Below the pieces are notes generated by a model. The model saw only the letters and a list, made by a program, of their open reading frames with translations, was not told the origin of the DNA and did not search any database. A DNA stretch of 64,000 nt from Lederbergia graminis (GTDB taxonomy: Bacteria > Bacillota > Bacilli > Bacillales > Bacillaceae_C). The position numbers were made by a program, and so were the translations under genes. Positions 50,921 to 60,314 of this stretch are shown here, one piece after another (the stretch's first letter is position 1; every line of letters begins with the position of its first letter). The stretch is from NCBI RefSeq assembly GCF_042655485.1, contig NZ_JBHSMC010000015.1, forward strand, positions 44,558-108,557, written 5' to 3'.

Positions 50921-52099
50921 TCATTGTTTAAATACTGCATCTACTACACGCTTTGTTGCATTTCCATCTTCTAAGTAACAGAATTTCTCGTAAAATGCTT
51001 CTATACTAGCAGATGGGCTAAATCCATTTTCATCGATATCTTGTATAACACGAATAATCTCTTCTGTTGTACGTACTAAAGGGCCTGGAGCCTTTGCTTC
51101 AAAGTCATAATAAAAGCCTCTTATTTGATCCCTATACTCTTCTAAGTCATAAACGAAGAAAATCATTGGCCGCCTCAAATTACCATAGTCAAAGAATACA
51201 GATGAATAGTCCGTGATTAATAAGTCTGCTATTACGTATAATTCACGTATATCCTTATGATTGGAAAAATCATACACAAACCCTTGAAACTCTTTTATAT
51301 CAAGATTTTCTGCTACTAAATAATGGAGCCTTAGCAAAATAATATAGTCCTCACCAAGTTCATCCTTCATCTTTTGTAGATCCATTTGTAAGTCAAACTT
51401 ATATTTACCTAAATCGTGATATTGATTATCACGCCATGTAGGAGCATAGAGAATTATTTTTTTATCCAATGGTAAGTTTACTGACTGCTTTATCTCCTTG
51501 ATGGATTCCTCATCATTGCTGGTGAATAGAAAATCATTTCTCGGGTATCCAGTCTCTAGCATTGTACCATTAAATTGAAAAGCCCTTTTGAATATTTCAG
51601 TTGAATATGCATTAGGAGATACTAAGTAATCCCATTTCTTCGCTTCTTTTAGGAAGCCTTTTTTATATTCTTCTGTGTTTGTTTTTGCCATATGAACTTC
51701 ATTCATATCTGCTGCAAGACGCTTTAACGGCGTTCCATGCCATGTTTGTAAATAAACTACCCCTTTTGACTTCGGAATCCAATAAGGTAATCTACTATTT
51801 GTTACCCAATATTTAGCTTTATTCATCAACAACATCCATTGAAAAGAGAATCTACGAACAGATTGAATCGAAGTATTCTCTAATTCTTTTTCTTTCCTGC
51901 TGTCAAAGCTCCAATACAATTTATACTCTGGGTAGTGTTCTAGCATATATTCATAAATCGCCCTTGGATTATCACTGTATTGTTTCCCCAAGAAGCTTTC
52001 GAACATAACCATCTTGTCATCTTTTGTAGTCAATAAACCTACTATACGATACAGAAGACGATAGACAGTAAATCCGATGCTTTTTATTATTTTCTTCAT
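50921..52099 (-). CDS. CDP-glycerol/ribitol phosphotransferase (TagB/TagF family)
   Basis: This 392-residue enzyme has an N-terminal amphipathic segment (FTVYRLLYRIVGLL) and the family blocks VMFESFLGKQYSDNPRAIYE, LQTWHGTPLKRLAADM, YPRNDFLF, IILYAPTWRDNQYHDLGKY, LLRLHYLVA and DLLITDYSSVFFDYGNLRRP. The LGKQYSDNPRAIYE start resembles enzymes that carry out later chain steps. The ATG at 52099 follows GGTGAG at short spacing. It is in the same direction as tagGH and the large fusion gene upstream. Confidence 0.9.
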   Translation of the reverse strand: MKKIIKSIGFTVYRLLYRIVGLLTTKDDKMVMFESFLGKQYSDNPRAIYEYMLEHYPEYKLYWSFDSRKEKELENTSIQSVRRFSFQWMLLMNKAKYWVTNSRLPYWIPKSKGVVYLQTWHGTPLKRLAADMNEVHMAKTNTEEYKKGFLKEAKKWDYLVSPNAYSTEIFKRAFQFNGTMLETGYPRNDFLFTSNDEESIKEIKQSVNLPLDKKIILYAPTWRDNQYHDLGKYKFDLQMDLQKMKDELGEDYIILLRLHYLVAENLDIKEFQGFVYDFSNHKDIRELYVIADLLITDYSSVFFDYGNLRRPMIFFVYDLEEYRDQIRGFYYDFEAKAPGPLVRTTEEIIRVIQDIDENGFSPSASIEAFYEKFCYLEDGNATKRVVDAVFKQ

Positions 52100-52180
52100 T
52101 TTCTCACCACAATCAAATAATATAGGGCAAAAAAGGAAGGAGAAATACAACCATATGTTTCTCCCCCCTTTTATTTTGCT

Positions 52181-54715
52181 TTATTTATCTAATTTTTCAT
52201 AGAAGCTTGCCATTGCAGCTTCATTATATTTTTCGGCATCAAATTCTGGACGTGGTAGGTCTTGTTCGATAACAGCAAGCATTCCTCCTGCTATTCCAGC
52301 AACTGAATTTTCTACTAACATTCCGTACTTGCCGTCCTCTAACACATACCTATTCGCAACAATATCGGTTCCAATCGTGTGTAACCCAAGTGTTAGTGAT
52401 TCTAATAACACTAGTGGTTGTCCTTCGTAATGAGAAGATAATATGAAAGCATCACATTTATTCATCAAATAGAAGGGATTTGATTTATGCCCTGTTAAAA
52501 ACACAGAGTCCTCTAATTGATGTGTTTGTATTAGTCTTTCCAATACTGGCCTCATTGGTCCTTCACCGACAATATATAGACGAGTATGTTTATATTTTTT
52601 GTGGACCTCTGCAAAAGCTTCAATCAACTGATCTTGGCCTTTTTCAGGAGATAATCTCCCCATATTTATATAGTTTGTATACCCCTCACCTTCAACTGGC
52701 ACAGGTATATTTTCTATTTCTAGTCTTCTTTGTCGATTAACTCTCGCATTCACTAAAACAGGTTGCTTATCTTTGTAGTAGAGCTCCGTATCATCCTGGG
52801 AGAGTTGTTTTATCTTTTTAGGATTAATGGAGTTAATGACATAGCTAATTTTCGTATCACCAATATAGCTTTTCAGTCTCTCTTTATTTACCTCCATTGT
52901 TGCTTCTGAAACACTAACGAGCTCATCAAAGTATTTATATAATGAAAATACTCCTCTTAAATTAATAAAGTGTGGCCTTTTCCCATTCACTTTACGATTC
53001 ATATCTGAATATAAATCACTATGCATGAAAATCATTTTTTTCTTCGCTTCACCAGCTAGCAAGATGTTTGGCCAGAACATGGAGTATCCACTATAGTCGA
53101 TAATATAATCAAATTTGGATTTCCCGACTATACGTTTATATTCCCGTTTATACATGTTCCAAGGGAATATACGCTCCAAGAAGGTTGATGATATACCGCG
53201 ATTGCGAGTTACGTAATTACAATAGTTCTCGTAAATGGTTTGATTAATACGCCCAATTTTAAAAGCAAATCTTACATTTGGATTTACTCTCAACATATTA
53301 TTAAGAATTTCTTGATTGTTTGTATAGTTCACAAGCAGTGTAACATCGTACCGGCTATAATCAATATTATCTAATAACCCGATAGCAGCCCCAGTAATCC
53401 CATTGTTACGGAGACCACCAGGATACATTAATATTTTTTCTTTTTTATTATTAGATGAAACATTTGCTGGTGCTGAATTAAATACTTTATTGATAATTGT
53501 TTCTGTAACATTTCCATATTCTTGGTAGCAGAACTTATCAATAAAGGATTGGTAATTATCCTTATATTCCTCTTGAACTCCTTCGATATCCTCAATACTA
53601 TGAATTAAACTATCGACATCTTTGCATATTGGACCTGGTAGATGATCCGTCTCAATATACATACCTCGATTACTCTTATAATCATCATAATCCCACATAT
53701 AAAATAGAATCGGTCTTCTTGTAACTAAAAAGTCAAAGAAAATACTGGAGTAATCAGTTATTAAAATGTCAGTTGCCGCAAGTAGTTCATTCGTTTCAAA
53801 CGTATCTGAAACTAATCTTCCTTCAAGCAATGGGCTATTTACAGCATATTTGTATAAGAATGGATGCACCTTCACGAGTACTTTATAATCTCCACCAACA
53901 GCAGCTTCCACTTTACTTATATCATCATGAATTTGCTCAATATCATTTCGTGGCTTAGAAATGGTATCCCCTTTCCAAGTAGGTGCATACAAAATGATCT
54001 TCTTATCTCCAACATCAATATTTTCTGACTTTAATGTAGCTGTCACTTCATCTCTAGTCGTATTGACTGTTAGATCAATTCTCGGATACCCATCTTCTAA
54101 TATTTGTCCCTCATATAAATTTTCTAATTTAAATGCACTATTAAAAATCTCCGTAGTAAAAGTATTAGGACTTAAAATATAATCTGTGCTAAGAAAATTA
54201 CGGACGACATTACTAGGACCAGTTGGTAATACACCTTCCATATCATAGCCCATATTTTTAAGCGGTGTTCCATGCCACGTATTTATATATACTTGTTCAT
54301 CTTTAACGGTATATATATTTTGAAACGTAGAATTGTTGATTAAATATTTACACTTCGAAAGTGATTTTAAATAATCTCTACTATTCCTCAAGACAAATTT
54401 CACATTTGTATGTTGGCGATACTTCTCTTCCATGTCTTTTAAATATTCACGATTTGAAAGAGACCAAATATGTACATAATCCTTACCTTTTGGATTTTGT
54501 AGCATATATTTAAATATTGCGTATGGACTATCTGTCATAGATTGACCGTCTCTTGACTCGTATAAAACGTAATTATCAACTACTGAATATTTTTCATAGT
54601 ATTTTGCATATAATGTTCGGTTTCGTATATCTCTGACTCTGAAAAAATCTATAATCGGTTTTATAAAGAAAGCGAGCTTTCTCTTAGATACCTTTTTAAG
54701 CGATTTTAAATTCAC
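52181..54715 (-). CDS. TagF-like phosphotransferase fused to GT4 glycosyltransferase
   Basis: This 844-residue protein is the simpler paralogue of the one at 30441. The N-terminal PF04464 domain (about 20-405) has YESRDGQSMTDSPYAIF, INTWHGTPLKNMG, IILYAPTWKGDT, VKVHPFLYKYA and DILITDYSSIFFDF. The GT4 domain (about 425-844) has LMYPGGLRNNGITGAAIG, NMGRLSPEKGQDQLIEAF and SSHYEGQPLVLLESLTLGLH. The two GT4 halves are joined by a short loop, without GW modules. It should add polyol-phosphate and a sugar alternately to the same polymer. Its ATG is followed by NLKSLKKVSKRKLAFF, a basic membrane-binding start. A consensus promoter is upstream. Confidence 0.92.
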   Translation of the reverse strand: MNLKSLKKVSKRKLAFFIKPIIDFFRVRDIRNRTLYAKYYEKYSVVDNYVLYESRDGQSMTDSPYAIFKYMLQNPKGKDYVHIWSLSNREYLKDMEEKYRQHTNVKFVLRNSRDYLKSLSKCKYLINNSTFQNIYTVKDEQVYINTWHGTPLKNMGYDMEGVLPTGPSNVVRNFLSTDYILSPNTFTTEIFNSAFKLENLYEGQILEDGYPRIDLTVNTTRDEVTATLKSENIDVGDKKIILYAPTWKGDTISKPRNDIEQIHDDISKVEAAVGGDYKVLVKVHPFLYKYAVNSPLLEGRLVSDTFETNELLAATDILITDYSSIFFDFLVTRRPILFYMWDYDDYKSNRGMYIETDHLPGPICKDVDSLIHSIEDIEGVQEEYKDNYQSFIDKFCYQEYGNVTETIINKVFNSAPANVSSNNKKEKILMYPGGLRNNGITGAAIGLLDNIDYSRYDVTLLVNYTNNQEILNNMLRVNPNVRFAFKIGRINQTIYENYCNYVTRNRGISSTFLERIFPWNMYKREYKRIVGKSKFDYIIDYSGYSMFWPNILLAGEAKKKMIFMHSDLYSDMNRKVNGKRPHFINLRGVFSLYKYFDELVSVSEATMEVNKERLKSYIGDTKISYVINSINPKKIKQLSQDDTELYYKDKQPVLVNARVNRQRRLEIENIPVPVEGEGYTNYINMGRLSPEKGQDQLIEAFAEVHKKYKHTRLYIVGEGPMRPVLERLIQTHQLEDSVFLTGHKSNPFYLMNKCDAFILSSHYEGQPLVLLESLTLGLHTIGTDIVANRYVLEDGKYGMLVENSVAGIAGGMLAVIEQDLPRPEFDAEKYNEAAMASFYEKLDK

Positions 54716-54781
54716 ATCATTCTCTCCTTAAACACCAATTCGAAATCAACTATATCCATAATTATGTACGAACTAATTAAG

Positions 54782-54810
54782 ATAGTAAATATTTTCCCTA
54801 GTTTTGTCAA
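54782..54810 (-). promoter_or_regulatory. Sigma-A promoter for the TagF-GT4/tagB/tagGH group
   Basis: On the minus strand TTGACA (54805-54810), 17 bases, TACTAT (54782-54787). It lies about 65 bases before the start codon at 54715. Confidence 0.75.
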
Positions 54811-54874
54811 AATATGTGCTAAGATGTAATATGAATGACGATAAACTGTATATTTTTACAAATATATGACACGC

Positions 54875-54903
54875 TTGTCAAACTTTTTTATTCAACTTAT
54901 AAT
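54875..54903 (+). promoter_or_regulatory. Sigma-A promoter for tagD-tagB
   Basis: TTGTCA (54875-54880), 17 bases, TATAAT (54898-54903). It lies about 80 bases before the tagD start, back to back with the minus-strand promoter, with 64 bases between the two -35 hexamers. Confidence 0.8.
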
Positions 54904-54985
54904 AAATATCTGTAGTTATTTAAATAATAATGTCGATTGGCACTTTATTTTTTTGCCTTTGAATTGAGTATAGGAGGTAACAACC

Positions 54986-55384
54986 TTGAAAAAAGTAATC
55001 ACATATGGCACATTCGATTTGCTCCATACCGGCCATATTAATATTCTCCGCCGTGCCAAGGAGTATGGTGACTATTTAATTGTAGCAATTTCATCAGATG
55101 AATTTAATGCGATAAAAGGAAAGAAAGCTTATTATAGCTTTGAACAACGTAAGGCGATTCTTGAAGCGATTCGTTATGTGGATGAAGTAATTCCGGAACA
55201 TACTTGGGAACAAAAAGTCGAGGATGTACAAAAGTACGATATCGATGTCTTCGTAATGGGTGATGATTGGAAAGGGAAGTTTGACTTTCTGAAAGAGTAT
55301 TGCGAAGTTATTTACTTGCCAAGGACGGTTGGAATTTCGACAACACAAATTAAAAAGGATTTAAATAAAGCAAATAATGGCTAG
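54986..55384 (+). CDS. tagD: Glycerol-3-phosphate cytidylyltransferase
   Basis: TagD makes CDP-glycerol, the precursor of poly(glycerol phosphate) teichoic acid. The nucleotidyltransferase motifs are TYGTFDLLHTGHINIL (HxGH), VMGDDWKGKFDFL and LPRTVGISTTQIKKDL (RTxGISTT). At 132 residues it is the normal length. The TTG start has GGAGG eight bases upstream. The next gene overlaps by eight bases. Confidence 0.96.
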   Translation: MKKVITYGTFDLLHTGHINILRRAKEYGDYLIVAISSDEFNAIKGKKAYYSFEQRKAILEAIRYVDEVIPEHTWEQKVEDVQKYDIDVFVMGDDWKGKFDFLKEYCEVIYLPRTVGISTTQIKKDLNKANNG

Positions 55385-56561
55385 AGAAATTGCAATTACG
55401 ATATATTTGATCGTTTTTCGGTTAATTTTTCAAATATGTAAACTATGTCCCCAAAAGAAGAAATCAACCTTTGTTGCTTCATTTGGGGACAATGTTTTAT
55501 TTACGGTGCAAGCGCTTGAGGAGCTCACAGATGTACAAGTGGTCGTGTTAAAAACAGCGCAATGCAAGGTGCGTTTTGATGATGTGCCGAGCCGTATTGT
55601 CTTGAATTTCGAACCGCGCCAATTTTTACAATGGATTCGCTCCATTTATCACCTTGCCACTTCTACCCACGTGTTTGTCGATAATTATTTTGGTTTTTTA
55701 GCAGTGAGTGCATTCAAAGAGAATGTCGCTTGCACGCAATTATGGCATGCTGCTGGCGCTGTAAAACAATTTGGGCTGAAAGATCCTTCCAATGCGAATC
55801 GGACCCCAAAGGCCATTGCACGCTTCCAGCAAGTGTACAACCGTTTTAATCATGTAGTCGTTGGCAGTGAAAAGATGGCGGAGATTTTTCAACAAAGCTT
55901 CGGCTTACAAGCTGACCGCATGTTACGGACAGGCATCCCAAGGACCGATTTCTTTTTTGATGAAAAAGCCATTACAGAAACGAGGGAATTACTTCAGCGA
56001 AACTACCCAATAATAAATAAGAAGAAAGTCATCCTATACGCTCCGACATTTCGTGATCACGAACTTAACGTTGGTAAGATCGCACTTGATGTGACGAAGA
56101 TGTATGAAGCATTACATAAGGATTACGTTTTGTTACTACGGCTTCATCCTGCTGTAAAAGCTTCACTACCAAATTCTTATCCAGATTTTATTGTGGATGT
56201 CTCGAGCTATCCGGATGTGAATCACCTACTAGTTATCACCGATATTTTAGTAAGTGATTATTCATCCATTCCGTTTGAGTTCGCATTAATGGAAAAGCCA
56301 ATGATATTTTTTGCCTATGACCTAGAAGAATATGCTGAGGCGCGCGGTTTCTGGGAGAAGTATGAAGATCTTGTCCCTGGACCAATTGTCACTAATACAG
56401 AGGAACTGATTGAGATTATTTCGTATGAAGAGTTTGATATGGAAAGAGTTACTACGTTTGCAAATGAGTGGAATATGTATTCAAACGGCCAATCAAGCAA
56501 GCAGTTAATCCATGCTCTATTCCCTGAAAGTGAGGAACAACCTGTTACAATGTTACAGTAA
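55377..56561 (+). CDS. tagB: TagB-like glycerophosphotransferase
   Basis: TagB adds the first glycerol-phosphate to the ManNAc-GlcNAc lipid primer. This 394-residue protein has an N-terminal hydrophobic segment (IAITIYLIVFRLIFQICKL) and family blocks QLWHAAGAVKQFGLKD, VVGSEKMAEIFQQSFG, RTGIPRTDFFF, VILYAPTFRDHELN, LLRLHPAVKA and DILVSDYSSIPFEFALMEKP. Overlap with tagD and the gene order tagD-tagB favour the primase role over elongation. The stretch SIPFEFAL, instead of SVFFDY, marks the TagB subfamily. Confidence 0.88.
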   Translation: MAREIAITIYLIVFRLIFQICKLCPQKKKSTFVASFGDNVLFTVQALEELTDVQVVVLKTAQCKVRFDDVPSRIVLNFEPRQFLQWIRSIYHLATSTHVFVDNYFGFLAVSAFKENVACTQLWHAAGAVKQFGLKDPSNANRTPKAIARFQQVYNRFNHVVVGSEKMAEIFQQSFGLQADRMLRTGIPRTDFFFDEKAITETRELLQRNYPIINKKKVILYAPTFRDHELNVGKIALDVTKMYEALHKDYVLLLRLHPAVKASLPNSYPDFIVDVSSYPDVNHLLVITDILVSDYSSIPFEFALMEKPMIFFAYDLEEYAEARGFWEKYEDLVPGPIVTNTEELIEIISYEEFDMERVTTFANEWNMYSNGQSSKQLIHALFPESEEQPVTMLQ

Positions 56562-56693
56562 GACTACTAAATTCTACCTATATTGTAACCATTTTGTGTT
56601 GTGCACAGTGAAGGAATCATAGTATCATATAGGGTAGCACATTTATTTTAGATTTTAGCTGAAGGAAATTTTTAAAATGAAGGAGTACTCTCC

Positions 56694-57734
56694 ATGGGTC
56701 GATATCAGTTAACAGTTAATCAAAAGAAAAAACGAAAGCGAAGAATATTTTGGTTTATTGCATTTCCCATCTTGCTTGTACTAGCTGCTGGGATAAGTTA
56801 TGGCGTGCACTTATATATTAAGGCAGATAAAATGATGGCCAATTCATTCGAAAGCCATCGTGAGGATGGAAAATCCAATTTACGTGACCAAAAAGTGGAT
56901 CCGAAAATCGATAATATTTCTATTTTATTTATCGGAATTGATGATAGTGAAAAGCGCAGTCAAGGTACAAATACCCGTTCTGACGCACTGTTACTTGCTA
57001 CTTTGAATGAAAAAGAAAAATCAGTAAAGCTACTTTCTATTCCACGTGACTCCTATGTCTATATTGATGAGGTCGGTTATTCGACAAAAATCAATCATGC
57101 CCATAGTTACGGTGGACCAAAAGCAACAATCGAAACAGTAGAAAACTTATTGGAAATCCCTGTTGATTATTATGTTCGCCTTGATTTTGAAGCATTCATG
57201 CAAATTGTGGATGCATTAAACGGCATTGAGGTGGAAGTTCCATACACATTCACAGAACAAGATTCCAATGACCGCGCAGGAGCGATCACCCTTGAAAAAG
57301 GTTTACAAACCTTAAACGGGGAAGAAGCCCTCGCACTTGCTAGAACTCGTAAAAAGGATAATGATATAGAACGCGGAAAACGTCAACAAGAAATCATGAA
57401 AGCAATCGCTAAGAAAGCAGCATCCGCCTCTTCTGTACTCAAATATGGACAAATCATCGACGCAATTGGCGAAAACATGAAAACAGACCTGACATTCGAT
57501 GAAATCACATCCCTATCCGACTATGTCATCTCAGGGAACTTATCCATCGAAACATTAACAATTGACGGATATGACCAATACATCCCGAACAGCAAAGGCC
57601 AAAACGTCTACTACTGGCGCCTAGACGACCAATCCGTCGCAGAAGTAAAATCAACACTCCAACAACACTTAGAATTGAACGGTACTACCAGCAATGTCGC
57701 AAAACCACTAGGTGAAGACGGAACAGTAAACTAA
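56694..57734 (+). CDS. LytR-CpsA-Psr (LCP) family ligase
   Basis: LCP enzymes attach the finished teichoic or capsular polymer from the lipid carrier to peptidoglycan MurNAc. This 346-residue protein has a basic N-terminus, one membrane helix (FWFIAFPILLVLAAGISYGV) and an extracellular LCP domain: ILFIGIDDSEKRSQGTNTRSD, KLLSIPRDSYVYI (the Arg-Asp polyprenyl-phosphate site), KINHAHSYGG, VRLDFEAFMQIVDALNGIEV and LNGEEALALARTRK. The ATG follows AAGGAG at eight bases. It lies just after tagB. Confidence 0.94.
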   Translation: MGRYQLTVNQKKKRKRRIFWFIAFPILLVLAAGISYGVHLYIKADKMMANSFESHREDGKSNLRDQKVDPKIDNISILFIGIDDSEKRSQGTNTRSDALLLATLNEKEKSVKLLSIPRDSYVYIDEVGYSTKINHAHSYGGPKATIETVENLLEIPVDYYVRLDFEAFMQIVDALNGIEVEVPYTFTEQDSNDRAGAITLEKGLQTLNGEEALALARTRKKDNDIERGKRQQEIMKAIAKKAASASSVLKYGQIIDAIGENMKTDLTFDEITSLSDYVISGNLSIETLTIDGYDQYIPNSKGQNVYYWRLDDQSVAEVKSTLQQHLELNGTTSNVAKPLGEDGTVN

Positions 57735-57739
57735 TATGA

Positions 57740-57776
57740 AGCACCGCTTGGATGAGAATCTGGGCGGTGTTTTTTG
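57740..57776 (+). terminator. Intrinsic terminator of the LCP gene
   Basis: CACCGC and GCGGTG flank a 16-base loop and are followed by TTTTTTG. It starts five bases after the stop codon. Confidence 0.85.
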
Positions 57777-57873
57777 TTTGGATGGGGAATGTAGTAGTGA
57801 TGAGGGGGTGATTCTCAATTGGAGGATGGGTTGCGTTGCGGCTCTAATGGGACGTGCGTGCTGATTCTGATGG

Positions 57874-58856
57874 ATTCTTGCGGGAAGTTCATGTTTTTCT
57901 TGCCGGGACAACTTAATCTTGCAGGTGCAACCATTATTCTTGCGGGATCTGCTGGTTTTCTTGCGGATGGGATCTGCTTTCTTGCGATAAGGAGATATAT
58001 TCTTGCGGAAACTTCACATTTTTTTTGCAGGAACTACTTAATCTTGCGGATACAACCATTATTCTTGCAGGTTCTGCTCGCTTTCTTGCGGATGTGGGCT
58101 ACTTTCTTGCGATAAGTAGCTTTATTCTTGCGGCAACTTCACATTTTCTTGCAGGAACTACTTAATCTTGCGGGTACAATCATTATTCTTGCAGGATCTG
58201 CTCATATTCTTGCGGACGGGATCTGCTTTCTTGCGATAAGGAGATATATTCTTGCGGCATCTTCACATTTTCTTGCAGGAACTACTTAATCTTGCGGATA
58301 CAACCATTATTCTTGCAGGATCTGCTCGTTTTCTTGCGGATGGGATCTGCTTTCTTGCGATAAGGAGCTATATTCTTGCGGATACTTTGCATATTCTTGC
58401 AGGTAGAACTTAATCTTGCGGGTGCAGCCATTATTCTTGCAGGTTCTGCTCGTTTTCTTACGGATGTGGCCTGCTTTCTTGCGATAAAGAGCTTTATTCT
58501 TGCGGTATCTTCACATTTTCTTGCAGGAACTACTTAATCTTGAGGATACAACCATTATTCTTGCAGGATCTGCTCATATTCTTGCGGATGTGGGTTACTT
58601 TCTTGCGATAAGTAGCTTTATTCTTGCGGTATCTTCACATTTTTTTCAGGGACAACTTAATCTTGCGGATACAACCATTATTCTTGCAGGATCTGCTCAT
58701 ATTCTTGCGGATACTCCCCACATTCTTGCAACTGCACCCTATATTCTTGCGCAAACCCTCCTTTTTCTTGCACGACCAGCTTTTATTTGCGACAGAAACA
58801 ATTAATCTTGCGGATCCGCACTACTTTCTTGCGCCACCACCCTACATTCTTGCGCT
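57874..58856. repeat. 21-bp phased CTTGCGG array with ~124-bp super-repeat
   Basis: About 45 cores CTTGC(G/A)G run in direct orientation, nearly all 21 bases apart, with a 19-base step once per cycle. Larger cycles of about 124 bases are seen from the repeated ACCATTATTCTTGCAG phrase (seven times). The array fills nearly the whole 57777-58965 gap between the LCP and tagO terminators. It has no gene. Confidence 0.92.
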
Positions 58857-58965
58857 TATCATTGGTTTTATTACAGCACCACTTTTTTCCTAGCACCCTC
58901 CATTTTGCGCAAACCCACCATTATCTCATACGCCCCCAAGTAACTCACATTCCCAAAAAATACAC

Positions 58966-59003
58966 ACAAAAAACCCAGGTTGCATTCTTGCTCAACCTGG
59001 GTT
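58966..59003 (-). terminator. Intrinsic terminator of tagO
   Basis: AACCCAGGTTG (58972-58982) pairs with CAACCTGGGTT (58993-59003); TTTTTTG follows on the minus strand. The stem directly abuts the tagO stop codon. Confidence 0.92.
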
Positions 59004-60089
59004 TTATAAGTTGCGGTCATATCGGTTTGTTCCGGTACCAGTACCGCTGCTGGATGGTTTTGGTTTTAGGAATTTCAACAATGGTTTGTAGTCATTGCTG
59101 ACGAGACCGACGACTTCGACGAATAGTTCGATTGCGATGAGAACCACTCCGACAATAAGGATGGATCCCCAAACAGTTGCCATCGAGAAGATGACGGCTG
59201 CAAGGCTGAACATAATCGCGATACCGTAAATAATTAATACGGCTTGGCGATGTGTGAAGCCTGAGTTAATAATACGATGGTGCAAGTGATGTTGATCCGC
59301 TGCCGCCAATGGTCTTTTGTTAATGAGTCTGCGGATAATCGCAAAAAATGTATCAGAAATTGGAACTCCGAGAATAATAATCGGGATAACTAATGATACT
59401 ACTGTTACATTTTTAAAACCAAGCATTGCCAATACGGATATCATGAAACCAAGGAATAACGCTCCTGAGTCACCCATGAAAATTTTTGCCGGGTGGAAGT
59501 TGTAAATTAAAAATCCGAGCGTACTTCCTAACAACATCATTGCAATCGTGACAACAAAAATGTCTCCTTGTAAAAATGCCATGATGCTCAATGTAATAAG
59601 CGCGATCGATGAGACACCAGCAGCAAGACCGTCTAGTCCATCGATTAAATTAATCGCATTCGTAATACCAACAATCCACAATATTGTTAATGGAATGGTG
59701 AGATATCCAAAATCTAACTGTCCACCAAAGGGCAAGTTGATGAATTCTACATCGAGTCCACCGCGAATGACGACAAGCGCTGCTAACAGCTGGCCAATCA
59801 GTTTATACTTGGGACGCAACTCAAAAGCATCATCTAAAATTCCAGTTACCATGATGATTAAGCTTCCGATTGTAATCGGCCAAATATATGGACTGTCCTG
59901 CTGTGACACAATCAGACCAATGATAAAGCTTAGATAAATGGCTAGGCCACCAAGTCTCGGCATTGCTTTTTGATGAATTTTCCGATGATTTGGTTGATCT
60001 GTAATATTAAAACGTATTGCTAATTTTTTTACTAAAGGTGTAATTAAAATTGAGGCAACAAAACAAAGGAGTAAATACACATATTCCAT
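59004..60089 (-). CDS. tagO: UDP-GlcNAc:undecaprenyl-phosphate GlcNAc-1-phosphate transferase
   Basis: TagO starts wall teichoic acid synthesis by putting GlcNAc-1-phosphate on the lipid carrier. This 361-residue polytopic protein of the MraY/WecA family has MPRLGGLAIYLSF near the N-terminus, the catalytic VTGILDDAFELRPKYK (DDxxE) motif, TNAINLIDGLDGLAAG, KIFMGDSGALFLGF and the HLHHRIINSG loop. About eleven membrane segments are visible. It is 225 bases from tagA and has its own promoter. Confidence 0.96.
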   Translation of the reverse strand: MEYVYLLLCFVASILITPLVKKLAIRFNITDQPNHRKIHQKAMPRLGGLAIYLSFIIGLIVSQQDSPYIWPITIGSLIIMVTGILDDAFELRPKYKLIGQLLAALVVIRGGLDVEFINLPFGGQLDFGYLTIPLTILWIVGITNAINLIDGLDGLAAGVSSIALITLSIMAFLQGDIFVVTIAMMLLGSTLGFLIYNFHPAKIFMGDSGALFLGFMISVLAMLGFKNVTVVSLVIPIIILGVPISDTFFAIIRRLINKRPLAAADQHHLHHRIINSGFTHRQAVLIIYGIAIMFSLAAVIFSMATVWGSILIVGVVLIAIELFVEVVGLVSNDYKPLLKFLKPKPSSSGTGTGTNRYDRNL

Positions 60090-60211
60090 TTTGTAACCTC
60101 CTTATCAATAATATTGCACATTCATCATCAGCTACCCGTACATTTTGATGACATATTAGCCAAAATGTTGAAATATGCGACTTATGGTTACAATGAATCT
60201 CTTCATCTCAC

Positions 60212-60240
60212 ATCATATCTAAATATATACTAGTAATCAA
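60212..60240 (-). promoter_or_regulatory. Sigma-A promoter of tagO
   Basis: On the minus strand TTGATT (60235-60240), 17 bases, TATGAT (60212-60217), about 120 bases upstream of the tagO start. Confidence 0.7.
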
Positions 60241-60314
60241 CTAAAATATTAATACAAGCTTTACAGGAGAATTACGCGCACTTAACAATTGGATGTTATT
60301 GTTAAAATAGATAA

